A stretch of 64,000 bases of DNA from contig JBCCHB010000005.1 of assembly GCA_039028975.1 (NCBI GenBank), forward strand, positions 138,965 through 202,964. Direction: 5' to 3'. Both the position numbers and the translations under genes were made by a program. Numbering within the stretch: position 1 is the stretch's first letter; every line of letters begins with the position of its first letter. Below are positions 1-8,798 of the stretch, in pieces. The notes under the pieces are model-generated. The model saw nothing but the letters and a program-made list of their open reading frames with translations, was not told where the DNA came from and did not search any database. Source of the DNA: JAHBNG01 sp039028975 (GTDB lineage Bacteria; Chloroflexota; Anaerolineae; Caldilineales; Caldilineaceae).

Positions 1-1206
1 TCCGTTTCTGATCACCTTAGCCGTTGCCCCGGGTGGGCAATTCGACCACCTAAAGTTCATCTGCACTGGTTCAGCGGTAGATGCGTTAGACGGGACCATG
101 TCGCCCATCATGTACGTTTTTTCGCCGCTGATCGCGGTCAAAGTCAATACCGGTCCCGTGCTGATGTAGTTGTGGCCTTGGCGAACCCCCTCCAAAATGG
201 CGGCTTCCGTCAGATCGTCGGCATAGACCACGTTGAGCGGGTGTGATAACTTCGGCCGTGATGGACGCCCATGAATGTCGGAACCATAGGTAAACGCCAT
301 GCGGTGCCCGGCGTTGAGCCATTCGTAGGCCAAGGAGAGCGAATCTTCATTGAATTTAGTCCATGAACCATTCCACACTTCGACGATTCGTGCCACTCCT
401 GGCATCATCTCTTCATACTCCCAGCGACATCCTGTACAGGCAGGGTCGCCCTGGTCCCTAGGGTGGGCAATCACAAAGAGGGCGCCAGCATCGGTTATCT
501 GCTGGGCCAAGTTGCTCATGGTCTCTCCAAAAGCAATCCGCCACTCCCACCAATCTCGAGTCCCCAAAGCAAGGGCATGACCGTAGTAAGTAGTCAGTTC
601 CATGCCACCCATTGTGAGTAGCTTATCGTTGCAGTGGCTATCCCATTCAGCCAGAGCTGAGATGGTGTTGTGATCGGTCAACGTGACAAAGTCGTAATGG
701 TTTTCACGAGCGTAGGTGATGAAGTCAGCCACGTCCCAACTGCCATCGGAATGGAGAGTATGGCCGTGTAGATCACCCCGATACCAGCCAGGTCCGCGAG
801 AAGCGGTAGAGCCTTTAAGCAGCGCTTCAGTTTCATCGACAACACCATCGGTTTCAATTTCGATGGTAAACTGGTACTCGACTGGCGTGGGTGGCATGAT
901 GCGATGAGTGTCCACAAAAAGAGTCCACGTTCCACCTAGCAAGGAACCGGGTGTAAAGCCAGGTGAAGCTGTCAAGTCCGTGATGATTGCCTGCTGTTCT
1001 TTGCTGTTATGACGAGTACCCCGAGATTTTTCAGGATCAAAGAGGCTAAAGCTCAATTGATTCGAGTAGTCAGCACCTTCACCTATCAATGGGGAATAGT
1101 CAAAATGAATAGAGAGTTTGGTTGCGTCTTCTGGCAATTCAAAGGTGTGGGGGATATGCAATTTGTTGTGGCTGTGGTCTAACGTGCCGGAGAGTTCGGT
1201 AATCAT
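1..1206 (-). CDS. CehA/McbA-family PHP metallohydrolase, 3' end cut by window edge
   Basis: The minus-strand frame is open from ATG at 1206 to the window edge (402 codons, no stop), so the C-terminus is missing. Residues 1-130 form a beta-rich N-terminal domain. The PHP metal-binding signature DLHGHTLHSDG follows (first His near residue 147), then TDHN, an IAHPRDQ segment and a late GSDIHG motif, the usual metal ligands of the PHP/CehA-McbA group. Family members are predicted phosphoesterases or ester/amide hydrolases with di- or trinuclear metal sites. The start lies one base past the stop of the upstream phosphatase gene (1208), so the two are probably translationally coupled. The substrate cannot be told. 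No signal peptide is visible, so it is probably cytoplasmic. Confidence 0.85.
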   Translation of the reverse strand, partial: MITELSGTLDHSHNKLHIPHTFELPEDATKLSIHFDYSPLIGEGADYSNQLSFSLFDPEKSRGTRHNSKEQQAIITDLTASPGFTPGSLLGGTWTLFVDTHRIMPPTPVEYQFTIEIETDGVVDETEALLKGSTASRGPGWYRGDLHGHTLHSDGSWDVADFITYARENHYDFVTLTDHNTISALAEWDSHCNDKLLTMGGMELTTYYGHALALGTRDWWEWRIAFGETMSNLAQQITDAGALFVIAHPRDQGDPACTGCRWEYEEMMPGVARIVEVWNGSWTKFNEDSLSLAYEWLNAGHRMAFTYGSDIHGRPSRPKLSHPLNVVYADDLTEAAILEGVRQGHNYISTGPVLTLTAISGEKTYMMGDMVPSNASTAEPVQMNFRWSNCPPGATAKVIRNG

Positions 1207-1207
1207 C

Positions 1208-1969
1208 TTACTTCCCCAAGATCTGTTGTCTAAGTGAGTCGATTTGTTCCTGAGTCAGCCCCACCTTTTCTAAATAGGTGACTACGCCCCCATAATTCTC
1301 GTTTAGATAGGTCAGAGTGTTGTGCATGGCCTCAGGTTTGGCCTCTAAAAAACGCTCAAACGCGGCGACGTCCCGACCGGCAGTCGCTGCGCTAGCGCGC
1401 AATTCATCGAAGAGATCTGCGCCATACTCTGCGGTCAACGCATAATCTGCCGCAATCATTTCGTGATCCACACCAGCCAGGGCCAGCATTAATGCCGAGA
1501 TAACGCCGGCCCGATCTTTTCCCACTGTGCAGTGAATCAAGACGGGGAATGCATCGTTTAGCATGACATCAAAGACGGCCTTGAGTTCTGATTGACGCTC
1601 GTCCAAAATCATTTTGTAGATGCTCTCAAGATCTGTCGGCGGTTGACGCTGGCCAGAGGGAGAATTAGTAGGAGAAGCGTTGGCAAAGAGCGAGATATTG
1701 AAGTAATTCACAGAGTCTGAGTTGGCGAAAACGTTGGGAGCACTCTCTACCTCGTGGGCAAAACGCAGGTCGATGACAGTACGCAGACCGTAGTCGATGA
1801 GCGCCTGCTGACCTTCTGGCGTCAACCTATGCAGGGAATCGGCGCGTAGGAAGGTGCGCCAGTTTGTGACTTCGCCACTGCTGGTATCGTACCCGCCGAT
1901 ATCGCGGATGTTGTGGGAGCCTTCTAATGGTAAGTGTCGTTTGCCTTCTACGTTCATGCAGTTTTCCAT
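1208..1969 (-). CDS. Tyrosine-protein phosphatase (DSP-like, Y_phosphatase3 type)
   Basis: A 253-residue protein with the phosphatase signature HCTVGKDRAG (CX5R; nucleophile Cys about residue 147). An N-terminal NIRDIGGYDT segment is typical of the bacterial Y_phosphatase3/IphP-like family, as is the FLRADSLHRLT stretch. These enzymes remove phosphate from Tyr/Ser/Thr residues or phosphoinositides. Two in-frame ATGs (1969 and 1957) sit close together; MNVEGKRHLP at 1957 is an equally good start. It is the first gene of a two-gene minus-strand unit with the PHP hydrolase. The family call is firm; the physiological substrate is unknown. Confidence 0.88.
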   Translation of the reverse strand: MENCMNVEGKRHLPLEGSHNIRDIGGYDTSSGEVTNWRTFLRADSLHRLTPEGQQALIDYGLRTVIDLRFAHEVESAPNVFANSDSVNYFNISLFANASPTNSPSGQRQPPTDLESIYKMILDERQSELKAVFDVMLNDAFPVLIHCTVGKDRAGVISALMLALAGVDHEMIAADYALTAEYGADLFDELRASAATAGRDVAAFERFLEAKPEAMHNTLTYLNENYGGVVTYLEKVGLTQEQIDSLRQQILGK

Positions 1970-2138
1970 ATTCTCATACTAAAGCTATCCGCTTATCCCT
2001 CATTTACCTATAATACGATAAAGAGAGGATAATCAGTAAAACCCCCTACCCACCAATCACACAAACATTATCAATCGCCCATAACAAGTCGTTGCCCGGC
2101 TCACTCAGGCCCCAGGTGAGCGTGACCGACACAGTCTC

Positions 2139-2659
2139 ATGCCCCAAACAAAAATAAAAGAACCAGTCGTCGAGCAAAACAGCATTGATCAAAACGGTGT
2201 TAAGCAAAATGGGAAAGTGTCCAAACCAGATGAAAAGACGTTGAGCACTCCCGAGAAAAAAAAGTACCCATCGAGTTTGATTACGATCTCATCGTGATTG
2301 GTTCTGGACCGGCTGGTCAGCGTGCGGCAATCCAAGCGGCGAAATTGAACAAACGGGTGGTTATCGTTGAACGGAAGGCAGTCGTTGGGGGCGTCTGTAC
2401 CAACACCGGTACCATCCCCAGCAAGACCCTACGCGAAGCAGTTTTGCATCTTTCTGGATACCGAGAACGGGGCCTTTATGGGTCAGCGTACTCGGTTAAG
2501 GAGCAGATTACCATGCACGATCTGCTCTATCGGGCCAATAGCGTTATTCGGCACGAATTGGATGTAACCCGCCATCAACTCATGCGAAACCGCGTGGAGA
2601 TGATTGGGGCTGCTGCATCGTTTGTTGGCCCCAATACGGTTCGGCTCAATTTTGTTTAG
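2139..2659 (+). pseudogene. sthA: Truncated, frame-broken SthA-like NAD(P) transhydrogenase remnant
   Basis: The frame starting at GTG 2294 encodes the FAD-binding N-terminus of the soluble pyridine nucleotide transhydrogenase/dihydrolipoamide dehydrogenase family: DLIVIGSGPAGQRAAIQAAK, then VCTNTGTIPSKTLREAV, an SthA-type active-site region. It stops after about 121 residues, where intact proteins run to about 460. The NAD and interface domains are absent downstream. An ATG at 2139 opens a hydrophilic leader in another frame that runs into an A8 tract (about 2256-2263). A -1 slip there would fuse the leader to the FAD domain. Truncation plus frame break indicate a decaying gene. Confidence 0.75.
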
Positions 2660-3160
2660 ACCGTAGCCGCTGCATTTTGCTGCGGAATCTTCCGGCCTTC
2701 CTTTCCGTTCGCATGAGTCAGTTGTTCGGCTCTTTGGATGCTTGTAGCTGCACGAGTTCGCAATGCCTGTGCAGTTGCAAACAGCACCTACGGATAGTCA
2801 ATGGGAGTGCCTACCTTCAACCAAGTCCATCTATATAGAGGCTTACGCCGTATTGTACTAGAGCGGATACGAACACAGCTCAGTTGCGGACCAAAATATC
2901 CCCGGATTTCGATCCCCTCGCAAACCTCGTAAGAAAAGTGTAAGGCTTTCAGATCAGCTCTACGTCATTTGACAGATGCAAACTCTCCTACTGCCTTATA
3001 GGATTAATCATGTGACTACTCAGGCAGTTGAGCAGTTACATGATCAAAAGTGTCAACTTAAGTGCCATCATTGTCATTCTCAGCCACCTATTGCTTCCGC
3101 AGAATCTGCGCTTTGCTTCAGCAGAATTCTTAAGTTACCACTTAATGATAGAGTTGAATA
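2660..3160 (+). other. Non-coding stretch after the sthA remnant
   Basis: No convincing coding sequence. A 61-codon ORF (2976-3161) has no recognisable domain and no good ribosome binding site. The end of the stretch must hold the promoter and leader of the CHAT protein gene that starts at GTG 3161. Nothing else recognised. Confidence 0.4.
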
Positions 3161-6100
3161 GTGTACGAGGTGCAAAAAAGGACCGCCAATTCTGTGACTA
3201 GCCATTCAAATCCCCCAACTTTGATCATCCAGTTTGCCACCATTGCTGGTACCGTACCCACCGCTTCTCCACCAAGATACGCTGTCAGGTTGGATAGCCA
3301 GGCTGTAGGCCAAGCATCCAGCGAGATGACGCTGCCCCATAATCCGCTGACTTGGCGGGCCGTGCAGCTTGCTTTAGAACCCAATTTTGACGCCTCCACC
3401 GCGCCCGAAAATGTGCGCCAACACCTAACCCCGCTGGGTGATCTGACCCGCCTCAAGAAGACGGTGGGTGGGCTGCTGTGCCGCACGCTGCTAGCTGACC
3501 CACAGGTCCACTCCCTCTTTGGCCGGGCGTTGTCCCTGGCCGCGGCGGATCGCCAACCCCTGCCGGTGGAGCTGCGCTTTGGCCAGGACTGCGACCTGCT
3601 GGCCAGCCTGTCCTGGGAGCTGATCCGGTACGAGGATCGCTTCTTGGTGGGCGATACCTCCATTGCCCTCTCCCGCTACCCCGAAGGGCTACTACCATCC
3701 ACGCCCACGCTGGCCGAGCTGCCCCTGCGGGTTCTGCTGATCTTGAGCGAACCGCTGGACGAGTCACCCGTCTTCCCCCAATTGGCTCGTGCGGAGCTAC
3801 TCCACGGGCTGCGGCGTTTGGATGAAGAAGGCGCGGTAATTGTGGACGAACTGAAACCGCCCACCTTTGACACGTTGGTGGAGGCGGTGCGCAACGGCGG
3901 CTACCAGATGCTCATCTTCTACGGCCACGGTGGGCATGGGCAGGATGGTGGCATTCTGCTCTTTGAGGATGAGTTTGGGCGGGGAGACCCGGTGCCTGCC
4001 GCAGAGGTAGGGGCGGCTTTGCGCAATACAGATGTGCGCTTGGTGCTGCTGGGCGCCTGCAAATCGGCGAGCGTTAGCCCTATTGGCCCTCACCCCAGCC
4101 CTCTCCCTACACGCTCCGCTAGGGAGAGGGAGCAGAGTAGCCCTCTCCCCAGCCCTTTGCCGGATGACGGTTGGGATCAGACTTCCTCCCCCAACGTGGG
4201 GGAGGACCGAGGTGGGGGCTATATCTGGCAAGGAACGGCGGCTGCGCTGGTGAAGGCGGGAGTGCCCTTGGTGTTGGGGATGCAGGTGAGTATGCGGGTG
4301 GATGCGGCCCAGGCTTTTCTGCGCCAGTTTGCCCTCTCGCTGGCCGCGGGCAAAGAGGTTACGGAAGCGGTGGCCGATGCACGGGTACCCATTCTGCGCA
4401 GCACCTATGGCGAAAGCTGGTTTATTCCCGCCCTTTACGGACGCCCTAAAGATGGACAGCGGCTCTTTGATGTAACCAAGCCCTTGTCGCCAGCAAATGG
4501 CAAATTGCGTGCCACAATGAAAGCAGCCCGCAGCCAGATCGAACAACTTGAGCAGGCCATCGGCTCAGTAGGCGTGATAGGCCAAGGCAACGAGATAGCC
4601 GATCTGCGTGCGGCACGTCAACGGTTTGTGAATGCCCGTTTTGAACTGGCCCAAAACAGTGATGGTGGCTACCACCAAGTGATCAGCCCCCTCTATGGCG
4701 TGCCGACCCAAAAACTCTTTGTTGGTCGCTCAGATGAGATGATGGCAGTAGGACAAGCACTCAAGCAGAATAATCCTGTGGTGATTTGGGGTGTAGGTGG
4801 CTTGGGCAAATCAGCGCTGGCCACTGAAGTGGTTTATCGACAAAACTGGCGCTTTCCAGGCGGTGTACTTTGGCTGGACTGCCAAAACGGACCGCCCTTT
4901 GAATCGCTGCTGGAGCGCATTGCGGCCTTTTGTGGCGTGGCCGACCTGAACCATGTGGCCCGTCAAAGTTTGGACGCGCAGGATTCGGCTGAGGAAAGTG
5001 CGGCCACGGTGGAGCAGAAGGTGGCCGTGGTGCGCAGCCTGCTGGCCCAGCTAGCCGATCGCTGCCTGCTCATCTGGGATAATGCGGAGGATGTGTGGGG
5101 CGAGAGCCGCACCCGCCGCCTGATTCAGGGCCAGCTCCCCTCTAACGTCCAATCACTGCTCACCACCCGGGTGGACCCGGACCAAACCCACTGGCCAACC
5201 ATCGAGATCCGCGCCTTGGCTGACTCGCCAATGCAGAAGCTCTTCTTGGCCTTGGCCCACGCCAAAGGGGTTAAGGTTGGCACCCAGCAGGATCTGGATG
5301 TGGTGATGCCAATGTTGAGCTGGCTGCAAGGCCACCCCCTGGCCCTGGAACTGCTAATCCCCTTGGCCCACCGCCGCGGGCTGAGCCGAGTCTGGGCCGA
5401 ATTGCAGCGGCAGCCCCTCAAAGGCGTCGACGCGGCCTTTGACATCTCCTACCAGGGGCTGACCCGAGACCAGCAGCGCCTCTTTGCCCGCCTTAGCGTC
5501 TTTATGATTGCCTTTGAGTATACCGCGGCCCACGCGCTGCTGCCGGATAGTGAAGCTGTGGATGGCGACTTGGACACGCTGGTGCAGCGGGCGCTGATCC
5601 ACTTTGACGGCTCTCGCTATGGCTATCACGCGCTGGTGCGTCAGTTTGCTTATAACCGTTTGCAAGAGCTGGAAGAGGATCTGACTGCTATCCATGGGTT
5701 GGCAGCCCAATATCTGCAAGATGTGGGGAAAGAACGTGCGCGCAGACCAGATGAGGCGTTGGAAGAGGTGGACCAGTGGGAAAAGGCCCAGCAGTGGGAA
5801 CGGATGGCCCGCCGCGCGGGCCATCTGGTCCATTCTCTTGGGCAACAGGGTTACTGGCCCGAAATTGAAGAGAGATTGGTCTCTGCTCAAGCCAGAGTCG
5901 AACAGTTGGCGGACTCTCAATCGCTCCAGGCAACGGTACTGGGTGAACGCGGCATCATTGCCTATAAGCAGGCCCGTTGGGGAGACGCCATCTCCTACTA
6001 TGAGCAATCTCTCCAGATGAAGGAGCAAGTTGGCGACATCCACGGCATGGCTCACACAATCAACAATCTGGGCTTAGCCTACCAGAGCAAAGGCGAGTGG

Positions 6101-7033
6101 GACAAAGCCATCTTCTACTATGAGCAATCTCTCCAGACTATGGAGCAAGTTGACGACATCCACGGCATGGCTCACACAACCAACAATCTGGGCAACGCCT
6201 ACCAGAGCAAAGGCGAGTGGGACAAAGCCATCTCCTACTATGAGCAATCTCTCCAGACTATGGAGCAAGTTGGCGATATCCACCGCGTGGCTCAAACAAC
6301 CTACAATCTGGGCAACACCTACCAGAGCAAAGGCGAGTGGGACAAAGCCATCTCCTACTATGAGCAATCTCTCCGGACTATGGAGCAAGTTGGCGACATC
6401 CACCGCGTGGCTCACACAACCAACAATCTGGGCAACGCCTACCAGATCAAAGGCGAGTGGGACAAAGCCATCTCCTACTATGAGCAATCTCTCCAGATGA
6501 AGGAGCAAGTTGGCGACATCCACGGCATGGCCACCACCTACGGGAATTTAGGGGTCCTTTACCACAGCCAGGGAGAGCCAGAAAGAGCCAATGAATATAT
6601 GGCCCAGGCTTACCTGATTTTTGCACGACTTGGGGCCGCGGCTGAAGCACAACATACAGGTAGGATCCTTGTTCAGTTCTTGGGGTCACCCGAAGCGGCC
6701 CAAGCCTTTCTCCAACAGATGGCGGGCGATGGCGTAACGTCGGAACTGCCTCCCCAGCAGAATCAAGGCGTTACGCTGGAACAGTTGCTGGAACTAGTGC
6801 TCCAAGCGCGGCAGGGGGATAGGGAGATGGGCAAACAGCTTCTGCCATTCCTTCAGGAAATGTCCGCGGATGCTCAACATCCTGCAGAGGTTCAGACGCT
6901 GGCTGGTGTGTTGGTCAAGGTGCTGGCAGGCGAGAATGGGCCAGATCTGGCCGGTCTGCCCGATGAGTTAGCGAAGAAGGTCAAGGAGATGTTGGGGCGG
7001 GGTGGGGTAACTACAACAGATTCGGGGATTTAA
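3161..7033 (+). CDS. CHAT protease - NB-ARC - TPR STAND protein (1290 aa)
   Basis: Four parts can be read. An N-terminal beta-rich region (about 20-80) carries a YAVRLDSQ motif often found before CHAT domains. A CHAT caspase-like domain (about 130-430) has catalytic His near residue 255 (FYGHGGHG) and Cys near 300 (LLGACKSA). An NB-ARC/STAND NTPase has P-loop GVGGLGKSAL at about 544-553, Walker B LLIWDNAED and GHPLALELL. A TPR array (about 900-1140) contains four near-identical 40-residue units, followed by a C-terminal helical tail. The domain order suggests a signalling or defence protease switched on when the TPRs sense a partner. The start is GTG; no better start agrees with the conserved N-terminus. 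Oddities: a repeat-derived insert directly after the catalytic Cys and recently expanded TPRs. It stands alone with no obvious partner gene. Confidence 0.88.
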   Translation: MYEVQKRTANSVTSHSNPPTLIIQFATIAGTVPTASPPRYAVRLDSQAVGQASSEMTLPHNPLTWRAVQLALEPNFDASTAPENVRQHLTPLGDLTRLKKTVGGLLCRTLLADPQVHSLFGRALSLAAADRQPLPVELRFGQDCDLLASLSWELIRYEDRFLVGDTSIALSRYPEGLLPSTPTLAELPLRVLLILSEPLDESPVFPQLARAELLHGLRRLDEEGAVIVDELKPPTFDTLVEAVRNGGYQMLIFYGHGGHGQDGGILLFEDEFGRGDPVPAAEVGAALRNTDVRLVLLGACKSASVSPIGPHPSPLPTRSAREREQSSPLPSPLPDDGWDQTSSPNVGEDRGGGYIWQGTAAALVKAGVPLVLGMQVSMRVDAAQAFLRQFALSLAAGKEVTEAVADARVPILRSTYGESWFIPALYGRPKDGQRLFDVTKPLSPANGKLRATMKAARSQIEQLEQAIGSVGVIGQGNEIADLRAARQRFVNARFELAQNSDGGYHQVISPLYGVPTQKLFVGRSDEMMAVGQALKQNNPVVIWGVGGLGKSALATEVVYRQNWRFPGGVLWLDCQNGPPFESLLERIAAFCGVADLNHVARQSLDAQDSAEESAATVEQKVAVVRSLLAQLADRCLLIWDNAEDVWGESRTRRLIQGQLPSNVQSLLTTRVDPDQTHWPTIEIRALADSPMQKLFLALAHAKGVKVGTQQDLDVVMPMLSWLQGHPLALELLIPLAHRRGLSRVWAELQRQPLKGVDAAFDISYQGLTRDQQRLFARLSVFMIAFEYTAAHALLPDSEAVDGDLDTLVQRALIHFDGSRYGYHALVRQFAYNRLQELEEDLTAIHGLAAQYLQDVGKERARRPDEALEEVDQWEKAQQWERMARRAGHLVHSLGQQGYWPEIEERLVSAQARVEQLADSQSLQATVLGERGIIAYKQARWGDAISYYEQSLQMKEQVGDIHGMAHTINNLGLAYQSKGEWDKAIFYYEQSLQTMEQVDDIHGMAHTTNNLGNAYQSKGEWDKAISYYEQSLQTMEQVGDIHRVAQTTYNLGNTYQSKGEWDKAISYYEQSLRTMEQVGDIHRVAHTTNNLGNAYQIKGEWDKAISYYEQSLQMKEQVGDIHGMATTYGNLGVLYHSQGEPERANEYMAQAYLIFARLGAAAEAQHTGRILVQFLGSPEAAQAFLQQMAGDGVTSELPPQQNQGVTLEQLLELVLQARQGDREMGKQLLPFLQEMSADAQHPAEVQTLAGVLVKVLAGENGPDLAGLPDELAKKVKEMLGRGGVTTTDSGI
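4075..4215 (+). repeat. Palindromic repeat inserted in frame in the CHAT domain
   Basis: About 140 bases of G/C-run inverted-repeat DNA (ccctctccc pairing with gggagaggg; ctcccccaacgtgggggag) encode about 47 Pro/Ser/Arg-rich residues (PHPSPLP, REREQSS, SPLPDDGW). They lie between the catalytic Cys and the next conserved CHAT segment (YIWQGTAAALVKAG). The reading frame is kept. Confidence 0.75.
6001..6540 (+). repeat. 120-bp tandem repeats encoding TPR units
   Basis: Exact 120-bp periodicity: four full units (6001-6120, 6121-6240, 6241-6360, 6361-6480) and a half unit to about 6540. Each encodes one 40-residue TPR pair (YYEQSL, DIHGMA, NNLGNAYQSKGEWDKAIS). Units differ at only a few positions, mainly in the residues after EQV and DIH. 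Recent amplification or gene conversion is likely. Confidence 0.9.
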
Positions 7034-7128
7034 CCGATTTATTGTCTCGACAACAGGGGTGGTTACTCTGTTCGATCCTTTTTGTCAGCCAAACGGCTAA
7101 TCAGCTCTGTCCCCGAATCTGCTGTAGT
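7010..7128. repeat. Long-range inverted repeat spanning the CHAT gene stop codon
   Basis: A 19-base arm at 7010-7028 and its reverse complement at 7110-7128 (18/19 matching) bracket about 81 bases. The left arm lies in the last codons of the CHAT-NB-ARC-TPR gene. It could fold in the mRNA 3' end or be the edge of a small inserted element. Confidence 0.6.
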
Positions 7129-7420
7129 TTGGTGCTAATCTTATACGCTCTTGTAACAACTCTTCAAGCAAGCGTTCCTGTTCTGCTTTTTGTTGCTCTA
7201 CTCTCTCGAGTTCTTCCTGCATAAGCGGTTCACGGAAATCAAACGCTCTTTCGTCTCTTCCTCTGGCGAATCCCACTCCTCGTACAAATCCACTAATCGC
7301 TCAAGGACGTATCGACGATTACAAACAGCGCCTACGTCAATCCATCCGACTCGCGTTTTTCGCTCCGATTGGTGCTGTTGCTCGCTCTGGGACACAGGTT
7401 GATACCCAGGCACCATTATC
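7097..7420 (-). pseudogene. Decayed coding remnant with coiled-coil tail
   Basis: On the minus strand, one frame reads YVLERLVDLYEEWDSPEEE. After a frame change near 7255 it continues as FDFREPLMQEELERVEQQKA and more Glu/Gln-rich helix to a stop at 7097-7099. The Glu/Gln-rich tail resembles the C-terminal coiled coils of Uma2- or Rpn-type nuclease-like proteins, but too little remains to name a family. No start codon or intact domain is present. Confidence 0.35.
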
Positions 7421-7452
7421 GAATTATGCCAGAAGTGAGTATAATTCGATAA
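7416..7452. promoter_or_regulatory. Perfect 12-bp inverted repeat upstream of the reductase gene
   Basis: ttatcgaattat (7416-7427) and ataattcgataa (7441-7452) are perfect reverse complements with a 13-base loop, about 53 bases before the start at 7505. It has no following T-run, so an operator is more likely than a terminator. Confidence 0.45.
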
Positions 7453-7504
7453 CGGCACAAAATCAGGCGAAGGTACTTGCAAAAAAAAATAGAAGGAGAA
7501 GACG

Positions 7505-7921
7505 ATGAACTCTGTTATGAAAGTAGTGGCCAGAATACACACTACTCTATATCAGATGAGTGGCGGCCGCATAGGTGCAACCATGGGTGGGCAGGATATT
7601 TTGATGCTTCGTCATTTGGGTGCCAAGTCGGGCAAAGTGTATACGTCACCGCTGGGCTATATAAAAGATGGTGATGCTTACGTGGTGATTGCTGCCGCCA
7701 TGGGGCAACCCAACCACCCTGGCTGGTACCATAACTTGAAAAAGACCCCCAACACAACCATTACCATTGGCGGTGAGAAGATCCAGGTGATTGCTGAAAT
7801 CGCCCCGCCAGCCAAGCGAGACGAATTGTGGGCAAAGCTCTCTGCGGACATTCCGCACTTCGATACATTTCAGGCCAAGACGTCGCGCGTGATTCCGGCC
7901 ATCTTATTGCATCCGCAGTAG
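7505..7921 (+). CDS. Deazaflavin (F420)-dependent nitroreductase-family protein
   Basis: A 138-residue protein matching the DDN/DUF385 family of small split-barrel reductases. The segment LRHLGAKSGKVYTSPLGYIKDGDAYVVIA and the PNHPGWYHNL motif are the family hallmarks for cofactor binding. Members use F420H2 (some use other flavins) to reduce quinones, nitro compounds or biliverdin-like substrates. A clear AGAAGGAGA ribosome binding site lies 7-8 bases before ATG 7505. It is a single gene between a palindrome and a downstream terminator. The physiological substrate is unknown. Confidence 0.88.
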   Translation: MNSVMKVVARIHTTLYQMSGGRIGATMGGQDILMLRHLGAKSGKVYTSPLGYIKDGDAYVVIAAAMGQPNHPGWYHNLKKTPNTTITIGGEKIQVIAEIAPPAKRDELWAKLSADIPHFDTFQAKTSRVIPAILLHPQ

Positions 7922-7923
7922 GC

Positions 7924-7949
7924 AAGAAGGGGATTTATAGGCCCTTCTT
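7924..7949 (+). terminator. Rho-independent terminator after the F420-type reductase
   Basis: aagaaggg (7924-7931) pairs with cccttctt (7942-7949) and is followed by tt. It starts right after the stop at 7921 and ends 15 bases before the convergent DUF3299 gene. Confidence 0.65.
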
Positions 7950-7964
7950 TTAGAGCGGTAACGC

Positions 7965-8789
7965 CTATTGTGTGTACATATAAGGCTCAATAATGGCCTC
8001 TTCTATGTGGTATCCTGCGGCAGCCAGTTGGGTTGTGGTTCCTTCCGTCGTGAGTTTACCCATCACCCAAATGGGGTTGTTTGAGTCCTCTGGGCTTATC
8101 CCTTCTCCCTCTGCAGTGCTCACCAGAACGGTCTGATTGGCGGGTGGCGGAGGTACGTGAATGCAGGCACCAAAGTAGGGAACCAGCAAAAACTCGGTGA
8201 TGCGGTCGTCTGTATACTCCAATGGAGCAATGAAACCTGGCAGTCTGATGAGCGTTTCGTTGATTTTTTCATTCACCGGCGCGCTGTTAAACTCTACCTG
8301 CATCTTCTTGTACAATTCTGTTGCTTCGGGCGAACCATCTGCCGTCCGTGCAAGTTCGTCTTCATATTTGGCCATAATCGCGTCTGCTGTAAAGTTCGCA
8401 GGAATCAGCCCATCCCACAAGATTTGTCGATATACCAGGTTATCGAGTGTAAATGGAATGCCGATTTCTGACGCCGGTTCTGTCGGTTCAGCAAGCGGAG
8501 AAACGGGGGCAGGATAAGCCAGAGGAGAAACCAACTGTGCCTCCCCGCTACGCTCATCATTGTTGGATGAGGCCTGCTGTCCGGTATTTCCTCCCGTTGC
8601 CTCTTCCCATTCACTAAGTGACGCCCCATAGGCAACTTGTGGCTCTCCAGAAGGCAGGGGCGTTACCTTCGCAATTTGTCTATCTTGCCTTGCTGAGCGA
8701 CCACAAGATACAACGAAAAAAATTATCAAGATTGAGAGTATGTATATGCCATACCCTTTTCTTTGTCGATGGAAATCCATGATTCTCAC
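7965..8789 (-). CDS. DUF3299 lipoprotein, ZrgE-like component of a zinc uptake operon
   Basis: A 274-residue protein with a lipoprotein signal (membrane helix then FFVVSC, lipobox Cys about residue 29) and a low-complexity Ser/Pro linker. The C-terminal half is DUF3299, recognised by LIRLPGFIAPLEY and EFLLVPYFGACIHVPPPP. In Vibrio zinc-regulated zrg loci, a DUF3299 protein is co-encoded with a DUF2796 protein (ZrgA), an ABC ATPase and an FtsX-like permease, and the same set occurs here. Its exact job is unknown; it is probably a membrane-anchored accessory of the importer. It is last in the operon, 117 bases after the permease, with an inverted repeat in that gap. Confidence 0.82.
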   Translation of the reverse strand: MRIMDFHRQRKGYGIYILSILIIFFVVSCGRSARQDRQIAKVTPLPSGEPQVAYGASLSEWEEATGGNTGQQASSNNDERSGEAQLVSPLAYPAPVSPLAEPTEPASEIGIPFTLDNLVYRQILWDGLIPANFTADAIMAKYEDELARTADGSPEATELYKKMQVEFNSAPVNEKINETLIRLPGFIAPLEYTDDRITEFLLVPYFGACIHVPPPPANQTVLVSTAEGEGISPEDSNNPIWVMGKLTTEGTTTQLAAAGYHIEEAIIEPYMYTQ

Positions 8790-8798
8790 CTTAGACTC

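Noticed and set aside
2976..3161. 61-codon ORF before the CHAT gene
   Set aside because: No ribosome binding site, no recognisable feature, low-complexity His/Cys mix likely by chance.
3797..4546. 249-codon minus-strand ORF in the CHAT gene
   Set aside because: Antisense to a clear CHAT domain with both catalytic residues; no domain of its own.
6074..6523. Minus-strand repetitive protein with VDVANLLLHLERLLIVGDG units
   Set aside because: Antisense to the TPR repeats; periodicity is inherited from them.
6001..6540. CRISPR array
   Set aside because: The 120-bp periodic repeats are contiguous coding TPR units with no spacers.
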